Below are positions 32,459-41,104 of a stretch of DNA of 64,000 bases, in pieces. The translations under genes and the position numbers were made by a program. Location of the stretch: the NCBI RefSeq assembly GCF_005144865.1, contig NZ_SWFM01000002.1:62001-126000 (forward strand). Direction: 5' to 3'. Under the pieces are notes generated by a model, which was not told the DNA's origin, made no database searches, and saw only the letters and a program-made list of their open reading frames with translations. The number at the start of each line of letters is the position of its first letter. Within the stretch, counting starts at the first letter, position 1. Source of the DNA: Guptibacillus hwajinpoensis. GTDB lineage: Bacteria; Bacillota; Bacilli; Bacillales; Guptibacillaceae.

Positions 32459-32830
32459 ATGGCAATGAAAAATCCTTTCCAAACGTACCAGCAGAATGCA
32501 GTCACAACATCATCGCCACAGGAATTGACATTGATGCTTTATAACGGATGCATTAAATTTATCCGACTTTCTGCGATGGCGATGGAGAAGAAGAACATCG
32601 AAGCGAAGAATACGAACATCATTAAAGCACAAAACATTCTTCAGGAGCTTCGTGGATCTTTGAATATGGAAATTGAACTGTCAGAGTCGATGGACTCACT
32701 ATATGAATACATGATTTCACAGTTAGTTTCAGCGAATATCAATAATGATGCAAGCAAGCTGAAAGAAGTAGAAGAGTTAGCTGAGGAATTCCGCAATACG
32801 TGGAAAACAGCAATGGAACAAATGAAATAA
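32459..32830 (+). CDS. fliS: flagellin export chaperone FliS
   Basis: The 123-residue helical chaperone binds the disordered C-terminus of flagellin before export. It opens NPFQTYQQNAVTTSSPQELTLMLYNGCIKF, where AYQ...SP.ELTLMLYNG is the family hallmark. ATG follows AGGAGGC. In B. subtilis FliS also takes part in the FliW-CsrA control loop. Third gene of the fliD operon. Confidence 0.95.
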   Translation: MAMKNPFQTYQQNAVTTSSPQELTLMLYNGCIKFIRLSAMAMEKKNIEAKNTNIIKAQNILQELRGSLNMEIELSESMDSLYEYMISQLVSANINNDASKLKEVEELAEEFRNTWKTAMEQMK

Positions 32831-32854
32831 AGGGAAACAAAGAGGGTGAATGCA

Positions 32855-33667
32855 ATGGAAAAAACATCTCTGCTTGGCGTACTGCTTGGCTTCTTCGTCC
32901 TCATTGGCGGACTAATTCTTAAAGGGGCGAACCCAGCAGCACTACTCAATCCCGCTGCCCTCGTTATCATTTTCGTTGGAACAGCAGCGGCGCTATTAAT
33001 TGCATTTCCGTTCAATGAAATTAAGAAATTTCCAGTATTACTGAAAATTCTTTTCACGAATCAAAAGCTTCTCACTGAGAAAGAATTGATTCCATTGTTC
33101 CGTGAATGGGCAACTGTCGCTCGTCGTGAAGGTTTGCTTTCGCTTGAGAACAGCCTTGAGAAGATCGATGATCCCTTTCTCAAAGGGGGGTTTCAAATGG
33201 TGATTGACGGCCATTCTCACGAGGTGATTGAAGAAATTCTCGTCGAGGATATCGAAGCAATGAAAGATCGCCATAAAGCAGGTGCCGGAATCTTTACGCA
33301 GGCTGGTACGTATGCGCCAACGCTTGGTGTACTTGGGGCAGTAGTTGGCCTTGTTGCGGCACTAAGTCATCTTGGCGATATGGAACTGCTAGGAAAATCA
33401 ATTGCCGCTGCTTTTATTGCAACGCTTTTTGGGATTTTCACAGGATACGTTCTCTGGCATCCGTTTGCGAATAAGCTGAAGCGGAAATCGAGTGCTGAAG
33501 CGCGCATTAAGATGATTATGCTTGAAGGTCTTCTTGCTGTGCAGTCTGGTGCATCGCCAAGAATGGTTGAAGACAAGCTACTCGTCTATCTGCCAAGTAA
33601 AGAGCGTAATCTTGATGAAGTAGACTCGAATCAGACGGTTGGCGAAGGGGTAGGGGCTGATGCGTAA
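32855..33667 (+). CDS. motA: flagellar motor stator protein MotA
   Basis: The 270-residue, four-helix stator subunit has 'GIFTQAGTYAPTLGVLGAVVGLVAALSHL' spanning helix 3 and 'IAAAFIATLFGIFTGYVLWHPFANKLKRKS' spanning helix 4. The cytoplasmic loop contains the charged WATVARREGLLSLE segment that meets FliG. It is closer to MotA than to the sodium-type MotP. ATG at 32855 follows GAGGGTG. It overlaps motB by 8 bp. In B. subtilis motAB is a separate locus; here it follows fliS. Confidence 0.94.
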   Translation: MEKTSLLGVLLGFFVLIGGLILKGANPAALLNPAALVIIFVGTAAALLIAFPFNEIKKFPVLLKILFTNQKLLTEKELIPLFREWATVARREGLLSLENSLEKIDDPFLKGGFQMVIDGHSHEVIEEILVEDIEAMKDRHKAGAGIFTQAGTYAPTLGVLGAVVGLVAALSHLGDMELLGKSIAAAFIATLFGIFTGYVLWHPFANKLKRKSSAEARIKMIMLEGLLAVQSGASPRMVEDKLLVYLPSKERNLDEVDSNQTVGEGVGADA

Positions 33668-34457
33668 GAAGAGGCACGAGGAGCATGAAGAGCACGTTGA
33701 TGAAAGCTGGCTCATTCCTTATGCGGATATGCTTACGCTTCTTCTCGCATTGTTCATCGTACTTTTTGCAGCGAGTACCGTCGATGTGAAAAAGTACGAA
33801 GCGATTACGAAATCGTTTGAGGAAGTATTGAATGGCGGCACAGGTATACTTGAAAGCGAGCCTTCTACAATGCAGCCTCAAGACGGATCATTTGTTGGAC
33901 TAGCTGACGATCCTGAAGAGACAAAGGAAGAAGAAGAGAAAGATGTTGCGGTGGAAGAGGAAGAGTCCGAGGAAGAGCTAGAGGAAGATCTGAATAAGCT
34001 TGAGAAGCTGAAAGAACGAATTGATTCGTATATTTCAGAGCAGAATCTAGATGCGTTTTTACAAACGAAATTAACAGAAGAAGGTCTTCTAATCACCATT
34101 AAAGAAGCGGCGCTGTTCAATAGTGGGAAAGCGAATTTAACAGGTGACGCGAAGGAGCTTGCGAAAGAAATATCTTCGCTTCTTGTTACGGATCCCCCAC
34201 GTCGCATCACAGTAACGGGTCATACAGACAATCGACCGATTAAGACGTCTCAATATCAATCAAACTGGCATTTAAGCTCAGAGCGCGCGCTGAATTTCAT
34301 GACAGAACTTTTGAAGAACAAGAACTTAAAGCCTCAGCTGTTTAGCTTTACGGGTTATGGTGAATATCGACCGGTTGACACGAATAAGACCGATTCAGGC
34401 AGAGCGAAGAACCGTCGGGTAGAAGTGCTGATCCTCCCGTACAACGTTGAGAATTAA
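33660..34457 (+). CDS. motB: flagellar motor stator protein MotB
   Basis: The 265-residue protein has one membrane helix with the ion-carrying Asp23 (SWLIPYADMLTLLLALFIVL), an unusually acidic Glu-rich plug/linker (about 80-115), and a C-terminal OmpA-like peptidoglycan-binding domain (ITVTGHTDNRPI, SERALNFM, GRAKNRRVEVLI). It anchors the stator to the wall. The helix resembles proton-type MotB, but ion choice cannot be settled from sequence. Confidence 0.94.
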   Translation: MRKKRHEEHEEHVDESWLIPYADMLTLLLALFIVLFAASTVDVKKYEAITKSFEEVLNGGTGILESEPSTMQPQDGSFVGLADDPEETKEEEEKDVAVEEEESEEELEEDLNKLEKLKERIDSYISEQNLDAFLQTKLTEEGLLITIKEAALFNSGKANLTGDAKELAKEISSLLVTDPPRRITVTGHTDNRPIKTSQYQSNWHLSSERALNFMTELLKNKNLKPQLFSFTGYGEYRPVDTNKTDSGRAKNRRVEVLILPYNVEN

Positions 34458-34475
34458 AATGATGAGGTGGAAACA

Positions 34476-34907
34476 ATGAAACAAATTTTGATTATCCTTC
34501 TGGCTGCAATTGGGATTGTTGGAGTTTGCGGGGTGGCGGCCGTATTCTTTCTCGATATCAATTTAAAAGAAGTGATTGCACAGGAAGAGAAAGAACCGAC
34601 GGCAGAAGAACTAGCTGCAAGAAGCTATAGCATGGAGTCGCTTACGACAAATTTATCGTCTGAACATTATGCTGTCGTTCAACTAAATTTACTTGCGGAC
34701 AGTGAGGAGAGCTATAAAGAACTTGAAGTTAGAACGCCTGAACTGAAAGCAATTATTATCTCGACACTTGCAGGGTTATCTAGGGACGATTTGAAGGGAT
34801 CAGAGGGGCTAAAGAGGTTTACTGAAACCATTCAAGCGGAAGCAAACAATGTTTTGCACGAAGGGAAAGTAGAACGGGTCCTCATTACAGACTTTAAAAT
34901 CCAGTAA
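34476..34907 (+). CDS. fliL: flagellar basal body-associated protein FliL
   Basis: The 143-residue protein has one N-terminal membrane helix (about 3-25) and a periplasmic-side FliL domain (YAVVQLNLLADSEESYKEL, 'TPELKAIIISTLAGLSRDDL', VERVLITDFKIQ). FliL surrounds and stabilises stators. ATG at 34476 follows GAGGTGG. In B. subtilis fliL lies between swrD and fliM; here that slot is empty and fliL follows motB. Confidence 0.9.
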   Translation: MKQILIILLAAIGIVGVCGVAAVFFLDINLKEVIAQEEKEPTAEELAARSYSMESLTTNLSSEHYAVVQLNLLADSEESYKELEVRTPELKAIIISTLAGLSRDDLKGSEGLKRFTETIQAEANNVLHEGKVERVLITDFKIQ

Positions 34908-34912
34908 TCGGT

Positions 34913-34939
34913 TAACTTTTCCAAAAAATATTCCGATAA
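34913..34939 (+). promoter_or_regulatory. SigD promoter of flgM
   Basis: TAAC, exactly 15 bp, then TCCGATAA: one mismatch in each box from the SigD consensus, correctly spaced and 80 bp before flgM. Confidence 0.75.
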
Positions 34940-35019
34940 TAACGGTAGAATGCTCAAATTCGGGTACGAATAATAGAATAGGAGTAGATTTATAATTTAT
35001 CGGAGAGAGGTGACCGGCT

Positions 35020-35280
35020 ATGAACGTGAACAAACCGTCAGCACCGCCAATTGTAAACCCTTACCAGAAGCATAACCCTGTTACGAAAGTAGAGCAGGCC
35101 AAAAAAGCTCCTCGTGAAGATGAGCTCCAAATCTCTAGCAAAGCGAGAGAATTATACGACATGAAGACTGAGCAGGAACGCGAAGCCAAAGTGACAGCTA
35201 TTAAGAAGCAGATTGAAGAGGGTACGTATCGTGTCGATAGTCAGAAAACAGCCGAGAAGCTGTTTGAAAAGTGGTTCTAA
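35020..35280 (+). CDS. flgM: anti-sigma-D factor FlgM
   Basis: The 86-residue, mostly disordered protein binds and silences SigD until the hook is complete. The C-terminal half carries DELQISSKARELYDM and 'IKKQIEEGTYRVDSQKTAEKL', the conserved SigD-binding helices. ATG follows GAGAGGTGA. It heads a flgM-flgN-flgK-flgL unit behind its own SigD promoter, creating negative feedback. Confidence 0.93.
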   Translation: MNVNKPSAPPIVNPYQKHNPVTKVEQAKKAPREDELQISSKARELYDMKTEQEREAKVTAIKKQIEEGTYRVDSQKTAEKLFEKWF

Positions 35281-35294
35281 CAGGAGGCGGCACG

Positions 35295-35771
35295 ATGGGA
35301 CAGCAGTTATTGAGCGTTATGAGCGATATGATTCGCCTACACGAGAAATTAATCGTGGTGTCAGAGCAAAAGCATACAGCGCTTGTTGAGCGGGATATGG
35401 AAAGTTTAACGGAAGTGATGAAAAGCGAGAAGGATCTTCTACAGGAGCTGCGTGCAAAGGAAGAGACGCGTCAGGAGCTGACCGGTGAGCTTTCTGGTGA
35501 TAAAGTGCAAACATTAAAAGGTGTGCTTGGTTTACTCAGTCCTCCGGTAAGACGAATGGTCGAAAGCCGTGCGACTGAGTTAAAGAAGCAAGCTGAAACG
35601 CTTAAAGTACTTAACGAACAAAATGAAGAGTTGTTGAAAGATGCGATGGCGTTTATCCATCATATGATTGGTCATCTAACAGCTCCTCGGGATCAATCGA
35701 TCACTTACGGCAGGCCCAATCAAAAGCCGTCTACAGGTGCAACAAGAGGATATTTTGATACGAAGGCCTGA
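35295..35771 (+). CDS. flgN: FlgN family export chaperone for FlgK/FlgL
   Basis: The 158-residue helical protein has a long coiled coil (EQKHTALVERDMESLTEVMK...). The position between flgM and flgK, the size and the helical profile match FlgN (YvyG), chaperone of the two hook-filament junction proteins. ATG at 35295 follows CAGGAGG. The C-terminal 30 residues are low-complexity and variable. Confidence 0.88.
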   Translation: MGQQLLSVMSDMIRLHEKLIVVSEQKHTALVERDMESLTEVMKSEKDLLQELRAKEETRQELTGELSGDKVQTLKGVLGLLSPPVRRMVESRATELKKQAETLKVLNEQNEELLKDAMAFIHHMIGHLTAPRDQSITYGRPNQKPSTGATRGYFDTKA

Positions 35772-35802
35772 TGCAGTCAGGTAAGGAAAGGGACGTGACG
35801 AA

Positions 35803-37131
35803 ATGACATCTACATTTCATGGATTAGAGGTCGGAAAGAGAAGTCTATACACCCAGCAGGCAGCACTCACAACAACAGGGCACAATATTGCAAATGCAAA
35901 CACGCCTGGGTACTCAAGGCAACGCGTGAACATGCAGGCAACTTCTCCGATCACGTACCCTTACCAAACGGGAAGTACATCCTCACAGCTTGGAACTGGT
36001 GTAAGTGTCCAATCGATTGAACGAATTCGTTCAGAATATCTGGACGGTCAATACCGAGAACGCAATTCGATGCTAGGTTCAGAATCTACGAAGCTTGAAA
36101 CAATGCAGCAAATCGAATCATTATCTGGCGAACCAGGTGAAAATGGTATCAGCGCCTCGTTAGATCGCTTCTGGTCAGCTTGGGAAGACCTTGCGTCAAA
36201 TCCTGATAGCACCGCTGCAAGATCAGTTGTTGTAGGACGAGCAGAAGAGCTCTTAGATCAGGCGAAATCGTTTAATAAGGGACTTGCGAGTTTAGCAGAT
36301 AGTTTAGGTAAGCAGGAAGCGGCTGTTCGGAACCAAATCAGCTCACTCTCATCCCAAATCGAAAGTTTGAATCAACAAATCTCCAAAAATGGTAATGCTA
36401 ACGATTTAATGGATCGTCGAGATCTCTTGAAAGACCAGTTATCTGGTCTCGCTAGATATACAAAAGAAGGAGAATTAGTGGGCGGTAAGCTTATGGGAAT
36501 TCAAGATTCGATTAAGGTAACGGAGAATATGAAAAGTGACCTTAACGAAATGTTTGAGACGTTAATTTCAGGTAAGGAAGCAACTGCTACGGAAGGGAAA
36601 GTAAAAGGTTTGAACGAGCTGATGGAGTCTGGCTATTCTCTTATCAGAAACGCCGATGGAACGATGCAGGAGGGCAAGCCGCTTTTCGCTTCAGATGGAA
36701 ATGGAGCTTTTCTTGAAGGAACGACTATCAACCAAGAAGTGAAAGCAAATCCTTCAACAATCGGAGCTTCTTCAAAAAATGACACGATCAGCAATGGTGA
36801 AATTGCCTCAAGCATTAGCGATTTGAGAAATAAAACGTTCACTTTTAAGCTAGCAGGTTCGGACGATTCAATTACAACGAACGTGAATGATTATTACAGC
36901 ACGCTTGTAACGCGACTTGCTTCAAGTGCTCAGTCTTCGGAACGGACGGTGTCGAATCATGAGTCTGTTCTCCAATCAATTGATAACAACCGCATGTCAG
37001 TTAGCGGAGTTTCGCTAGATGAAGAGATGGCAAACCTTGTCCAATTTCAACATGCGTACAATGCAGCAGCGCGCTACATAAGTACAACGGATGAAATTCT
37101 CGATGTGATTATTAACCGTATGGGTGTATAG
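35803..37131 (+). CDS. flgK: flagellar hook-associated protein FlgK (HAP1)
   Basis: The 442-residue junction protein has N-terminal TTTGHNIANANTPGYSRQRV and C-terminal 'VSLDEEMANLVQFQHAYNAAARYISTTDEILDVIINRMG', the paired rod/hook family ends. It is shorter than B. subtilis FlgK (about 507) because the central region is reduced. It joins hook to filament together with FlgL, encoded 14 bp downstream. Confidence 0.95.
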   Translation: MTSTFHGLEVGKRSLYTQQAALTTTGHNIANANTPGYSRQRVNMQATSPITYPYQTGSTSSQLGTGVSVQSIERIRSEYLDGQYRERNSMLGSESTKLETMQQIESLSGEPGENGISASLDRFWSAWEDLASNPDSTAARSVVVGRAEELLDQAKSFNKGLASLADSLGKQEAAVRNQISSLSSQIESLNQQISKNGNANDLMDRRDLLKDQLSGLARYTKEGELVGGKLMGIQDSIKVTENMKSDLNEMFETLISGKEATATEGKVKGLNELMESGYSLIRNADGTMQEGKPLFASDGNGAFLEGTTINQEVKANPSTIGASSKNDTISNGEIASSISDLRNKTFTFKLAGSDDSITTNVNDYYSTLVTRLASSAQSSERTVSNHESVLQSIDNNRMSVSGVSLDEEMANLVQFQHAYNAAARYISTTDEILDVIINRMGV

Positions 37132-37145
37132 GGAGGAGTAGGGGA

Positions 37146-38024
37146 ATGAGAATTACGCAGCAAATGCTAACAAGTAATATGACAACTCAAATGAACCGAA
37201 ATCTCTCCAACCTAGAAAATGCAAACCAACAGGTGTCCTCAGGGAAACGAATTAACAAACCATCAGATGATCCGATGGGAACTGAGAAATCGTTGAAGCT
37301 GTCATCCCAACTAGCAAGAAATGAACAATATGAGCGAAATACAAATTACGCGATGTCTTGGATGGATATGACGGAAAAGACGTTATCTAGCGTATTGAAT
37401 GTGTTTCAACGAGCAAGCGAGCTTGGTGTTCAAGCTTCAAGTGGAACAAATTCACAAGATGAATTAGAAACAATGGCGAAAGAATTTAAGCAGCTTCGTC
37501 AAGAGCTTGAAGGTCTAGCGAACACAAAGCTTGATGGTAAATACATCTTCAATGGCCAGAAAACAGATCAGCCGATCGTCATTGAAGCAAACGGTGATCT
37601 TACATTTGATAACGGAACAATGAAGCAACGGATTTCACCGTTTAGTGAAGTGAAAATAAACGTAAGCGCGGATGAAGTTTTTGATGGAAATGTGAATTTG
37701 TTTAAAGCGCTCGATTCCTTTTCACAAGCCTTAACGAACGGTAACACAGAAGAAATGAACGCGGCGCTCGGAGAAATTGAAAAAGGTTCAGATCAAGTCC
37801 TTACGAGCTGGACTGGCATGGGTGCCCGTCAATCGAGAGTCGAAAGCATGAACCAGCGTTTGAAAGATGAAAACATTTCAGTTCAATCGTTTCTTTCGAA
37901 GAATGAAGATATTGATCTTGCAGAAGCGATCATGAAACTGAAATCAGAAGAAAGCGTCTATCAGGCGACGCTCGCATCAAGCGCAAAAATCATCCAGCCT
38001 TCTCTATTAGATTTTCTAAGATAA
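37146..38024 (+). CDS. flgL: flagellar hook-associated protein FlgL (HAP3)
   Basis: The 292-residue flagellin-like protein has N-terminal MRITQQMLTSNMTTQMNRNL and SSGKRINKPSDDPMG, and C-terminal 'LAEAIMKLKSEESVYQATLA'. It forms the layer between FlgK and the first flagellin. Normal length. ATG follows GGAGGAG. A terminator follows at once. Confidence 0.95.
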   Translation: MRITQQMLTSNMTTQMNRNLSNLENANQQVSSGKRINKPSDDPMGTEKSLKLSSQLARNEQYERNTNYAMSWMDMTEKTLSSVLNVFQRASELGVQASSGTNSQDELETMAKEFKQLRQELEGLANTKLDGKYIFNGQKTDQPIVIEANGDLTFDNGTMKQRISPFSEVKINVSADEVFDGNVNLFKALDSFSQALTNGNTEEMNAALGEIEKGSDQVLTSWTGMGARQSRVESMNQRLKDENISVQSFLSKNEDIDLAEAIMKLKSEESVYQATLASSAKIIQPSLLDFLR

Positions 38025-38055
38025 CAAAAACACCTCGCGCCGCGAGGTGTTTTTG
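38025..38055. terminator. bidirectional terminator between flgL and flhP
   Basis: CAAAAACACCTCGCG and CGCGAGGTGTTTTTG form a perfect 15-bp stem with a 1-nt centre; A/T tails on both sides serve both convergent units. Confidence 0.92.
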
Positions 38056-38062
38056 TTTGGAT

Positions 38063-38851
38063 CTATCGTTTAATTGTATTCGCAAGCCCCATCATCTCAT
38101 CTGCCATCTTGATGGCCTGGCTTTGGAATTGAAGCAAGCGCTGTGTTGAAATCATATCAGTCGTTTCTTTTGTAAGATCGACGTTCGACATTTCAAGAAA
38201 ACCCTGCCTCATTTTAAACTCTTCAGTATTTGGCTCTACTACTGCGGTTGCGTCAGCTACATTCAGAGAAAATTCATTACCACCTTCATTGACTAGCGAC
38301 TGTGGTCGGTTGATTTTCACCACGCTTAGTTGAAACGTTTCGCCGTTCTCAGCCTGAATTCCACCTTCATCAGAAATCGTCAGTTTTCCAGGATTATTTG
38401 CAAAGGTGATTTCATTTCCATTCACATCTAGAACTGGATTGCCACTACTCGTAACGAGCGTCAGTGCACCGTTTTCATTTTGAAATTCGAATGATCCGTC
38501 TCTCGTATAGTGAACCTCTTCACCGTTTTGGACACGAAAATAAACATTGTCTCCTTCAAGCATCACATCAAGCTCCCGACCAGTTTCCTGTGCAGAGCCT
38601 TGTTCGAAACGAAGTGTTGTTAATCCAACTTTTGAACCGAACCCAACCCTTAAGTTCTCGGGTGTTTGCCTGCCTGGTTCATTTGCTTCACCGGTTTGGT
38701 TCTCATACTCACGTGTTAATAGGTTTTGAAAAGATGCTTCTCGACTTTTGTAACCTGCCGTGTTCACGTTCGCAATGTTATTCGCGATCGTATCCATTTT
38801 CTTTTGCGTCTGACTTAGTGAAGAGGACGCTGTTGCCATCTGGATATTCAC
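38063..38851 (-). CDS. flhP: flagellar rod/hook-basal body protein FlhP
   Basis: The 262-residue protein has a GTG start behind TAGGAGGG. Opening ATASSSLSQTQKKMDTIANN and NVNTAGYKSREASF, plus closing 'GFLEMSNVDLTKETTDMISTQRLLQFQSQAIKMADEM', fit the FlgG-like family and B. subtilis FlhP specifically. It is a distal rod component. Second gene of the flhO-flhP unit, transcribed towards flgL. Confidence 0.9.
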   Translation of the reverse strand: MNIQMATASSSLSQTQKKMDTIANNIANVNTAGYKSREASFQNLLTREYENQTGEANEPGRQTPENLRVGFGSKVGLTTLRFEQGSAQETGRELDVMLEGDNVYFRVQNGEEVHYTRDGSFEFQNENGALTLVTSSGNPVLDVNGNEITFANNPGKLTISDEGGIQAENGETFQLSVVKINRPQSLVNEGGNEFSLNVADATAVVEPNTEEFKMRQGFLEMSNVDLTKETTDMISTQRLLQFQSQAIKMADEMMGLANTIKR

Positions 38852-38862
38852 TCGTATCCCTC

Positions 38863-39681
38863 CTAGTAAACTCGACCAATATCGTTAACCGCTTTATCGA
38901 TGCTTTGATCATACGTTTGAAGAACTTTTTGATTGGCTTCATATAAGCGATACGTATTGAGCATATCCGTCATCGTTGTCGTCATATCCACATTCGATCC
39001 TTCAATAAATCCTTGCTTAACAGCGTATTGGTTGAATTCGGTTGCTTGTACACTTTGCGGCGCGGCATTTTCATTACCAGCCCATGCAAAAACGCCGTTT
39101 CCTTGCTGTGTTAACTGTTCCGGATCACCTGTATAACCGACCCACAAGTTCTGTTCATTTCCATTCTCTTCAATAATTGTTCCATCTTCTATTGTGAAAG
39201 ATTCACTCGTGAGTTGGATCGGTTGTAGCTGTTCGTTTACAACACGATAACCTTCACTAGTTGTTAGAAAGCCAGCCTCATCAACGGAAAAATTTCCATT
39301 TCTCGTGTAGCGAATCGAGTTATCGTCAAGCTGAACCCCGAATAAAAGCAGTCCTTTTTTACCCGTTTCCTCATCTATTGGGAGTCCTTCATCAACAAGT
39401 GCAATATCCGTTAACTTCCCTGTTTCCTTTAAAGAGCCACTCGTAAAGCTCGGAATACCTTCCTGTGTATACACACCAGTTTGTAGCGTGCCGACCGATG
39501 AGTTTGCCTGAGATGCGTTTGTATTGCGCTCCTTCAATAAGTATTCAGGAAATGAACGCAATGTTGCGACATCTTGCTTAAAGCCTGGTGTTTCTGCGTT
39601 GGATAGGTTGTTTGTGAGGTATTGTTGCTTTCGTTCACTTGCCATCATGCCGGAAGTAGCGGTATACAACCCTTTAAACAT
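38863..39681 (-). CDS. flhO: flagellar rod/hook-basal body protein FlhO
   Basis: The 272-residue protein opens MFKGLYTATSGMMASERKQQ and LSNAETPGFKQDVATL, and closes 'GFIEGSNVDMTTTMTDMLNTYRLYEANQKVLQ'. This matches FlhO, the distal rod protein of Bacillus that replaces FlgF. ATG follows TAGGAGCG. In B. subtilis flhO-flhP lies beside mbl, away from the fla operon; here it is divergent from flgB. A TAGTAC/GTACTA inverted repeat (39698-39717) lies in its leader. Confidence 0.9.
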   Translation of the reverse strand: MFKGLYTATSGMMASERKQQYLTNNLSNAETPGFKQDVATLRSFPEYLLKERNTNASQANSSVGTLQTGVYTQEGIPSFTSGSLKETGKLTDIALVDEGLPIDEETGKKGLLLFGVQLDDNSIRYTRNGNFSVDEAGFLTTSEGYRVVNEQLQPIQLTSESFTIEDGTIIEENGNEQNLWVGYTGDPEQLTQQGNGVFAWAGNENAAPQSVQATEFNQYAVKQGFIEGSNVDMTTTMTDMLNTYRLYEANQKVLQTYDQSIDKAVNDIGRVY

Positions 39682-39921
39682 GGACTCGCTCCTAACGTAG
39701 TACTATGGAACGTACTAAAAGTTTATTACTCCCATTATAACGTTGAATATTGGAAAAAATAAGTGAAAAAAGTAGTTTATTAGGTTAAAACTCTCATTTA
39801 CTATTATTTTTGACAATGCTATGCTATCAATAACGAAAATATTGTCGAAAGAGTATGTATTTACCCTTAAATCCATTTTTTTGAATAGATTACATTTTTT
39901 TCGAGGAGTGTGAAAAGCTTC
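39682..39921. other. divergent intergenic region flhO | flgB operon
   Basis: This 240-bp, AT-rich gap must hold promoters for both directions. A TATAAT on the minus strand (39739-39734) may serve flhO. On the plus strand TTGACA (39810-39815) stands out, but no convincing -10 at 16-18 bp follows. GACAAT (39812-39817) is inverted as ATTGTC at 39841-39846. No SigD motif was found. Confidence 0.4.
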
Positions 39922-40314
39922 GTGAACGTTTTTAAATCGATTAAACCGCTTGAACAAGCATTGAACGCTTCGATGGTGCAACAGCGTACCATTACATCTA
40001 ACATATCGAATGTCGACACCCCTAATTACAAACGTCAAACCGTTTCATTTCAAGATAACCTACAGGAAGCAATGAATAGAAACTTCCAAAGCTACAAATC
40101 AAACCCCAAACATGTGCCTTTTAGTAACGAGACGAACGCAACGAAACCGGTTGTGAGAACAGATAACAATACATTGAACAATTCGAATGGCAATAACGTT
40201 GACATGGATGTTGAGATGGCAGAACTCGCCAAAAACCAGCTATTGTATAACGCAATGATTGAGAAAACAAACAGCCAGTTCCGTGACTTGCAAACGGCTA
40301 TTAGAGGGAGCTAA
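39922..40314 (+). CDS. flgB: flagellar proximal rod protein FlgB
   Basis: The 130-residue rod protein shows TSNISNVDTPNYKRQTVSFQ near the start and NNVDMDVEMAELAKNQLLYN at the end. GTG at 39922 is preferred because the product then aligns with the normal FlgB N-terminus; the in-frame GTG at 39910 touches the GAGGAG site. It heads the large flagellar operon that runs to 61.8 kb. No codY gene precedes it, unlike B. subtilis. Confidence 0.92.
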   Translation: MNVFKSIKPLEQALNASMVQQRTITSNISNVDTPNYKRQTVSFQDNLQEAMNRNFQSYKSNPKHVPFSNETNATKPVVRTDNNTLNNSNGNNVDMDVEMAELAKNQLLYNAMIEKTNSQFRDLQTAIRGS

Positions 40315-40319
40315 TTGAA

Positions 40320-40766
40320 ATGAATTTATTTAATGGATTCAATACAAGTGCTTCAGCGCTAACGGCAAATCGCCTTAGGATGGACGTTGTATCATCTAAT
40401 ATTGCCAATGCAGAAACAACTCGTTCTGAATTAGTGGACGGGGAATGGCAGCCTTACAAAAGGAAAGTCGTGGAGCTTCAAAAGCATTCATTTGAAAGTC
40501 AGTTACAGTCAGCTATGGGGAAGGGTAATGCAGCTTCTTCAGGCGTGAAAGTAGCGACGATTAAAGAAGATCAAGCCCCAACTAAACTTGTCTATAATCC
40601 AACGCACCCTGATGCGAATGAAGATGGGTATGTTGAAATGCCGAATGTGGATATGGTGAAGGAAATGGTTGATATGATGTCAGCTTCACGTTCATATGAA
40701 GCAAACGTTACGGCACTTAACGCGACAAAAAGTATGTATATGAAAGCGTTAGAATTAGGGAAGTAG
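40320..40766 (+). CDS. flgC: flagellar rod protein FlgC
   Basis: The 148-residue rod protein has VVSSNIANAETTRSELVDGEW at the N-terminus and 'YVEMPNVDMVKEMVDMMSASRSYEANVTALNATKSM' at the C-terminus. Normal length. It starts 5 bp after flgB and forms the proximal rod with FlgB and FliE. Confidence 0.95.
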   Translation: MNLFNGFNTSASALTANRLRMDVVSSNIANAETTRSELVDGEWQPYKRKVVELQKHSFESQLQSAMGKGNAASSGVKVATIKEDQAPTKLVYNPTHPDANEDGYVEMPNVDMVKEMVDMMSASRSYEANVTALNATKSMYMKALELGK

Positions 40767-40786
40767 TTAGAGCTTAGGAGGGTAAT

Positions 40787-41083
40787 ATGAACTCGATTAG
40801 TGCACTGCAGCAACTACCGGCTCTGCAGCAACAAAAACCAGCTGTTTCTTCTGGTGAAGCGACGTCTGATTTTGGTCAGATGCTTCAAGATGCGATTAAA
40901 CAGGTGAATACGAATCAAGTACAGTCTGAACAAATGACGAATAAACTCGTCACCGGTGAAGTTCAGGATGTTCACGAAGTGATGCTTGCAGCACAAAAAG
41001 CTTCACTCTCCCTTAACTTAACTGTAGAAGTAAGGAATAAAGTGATTGAGTCATATCAAGAAATCATGCGTATGCAAATGTAG
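40787..41083 (+). CDS. fliE: flagellar hook-basal body complex protein FliE
   Basis: The 98-residue adaptor joins the MS ring to the rod. Conserved part: FGQMLQDAIKQVN and 'VHEVMLAAQKASLSLNLTVEVRNKVIESYQEIMRMQ'. ATG follows AGGAGGG. Third gene of the operon, in the standard order. Confidence 0.95.
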   Translation: MNSISALQQLPALQQQKPAVSSGEATSDFGQMLQDAIKQVNTNQVQSEQMTNKLVTGEVQDVHEVMLAAQKASLSLNLTVEVRNKVIESYQEIMRMQM

Positions 41084-41104
41084 TATGTCAGGGATGGATA
41101 ATGG

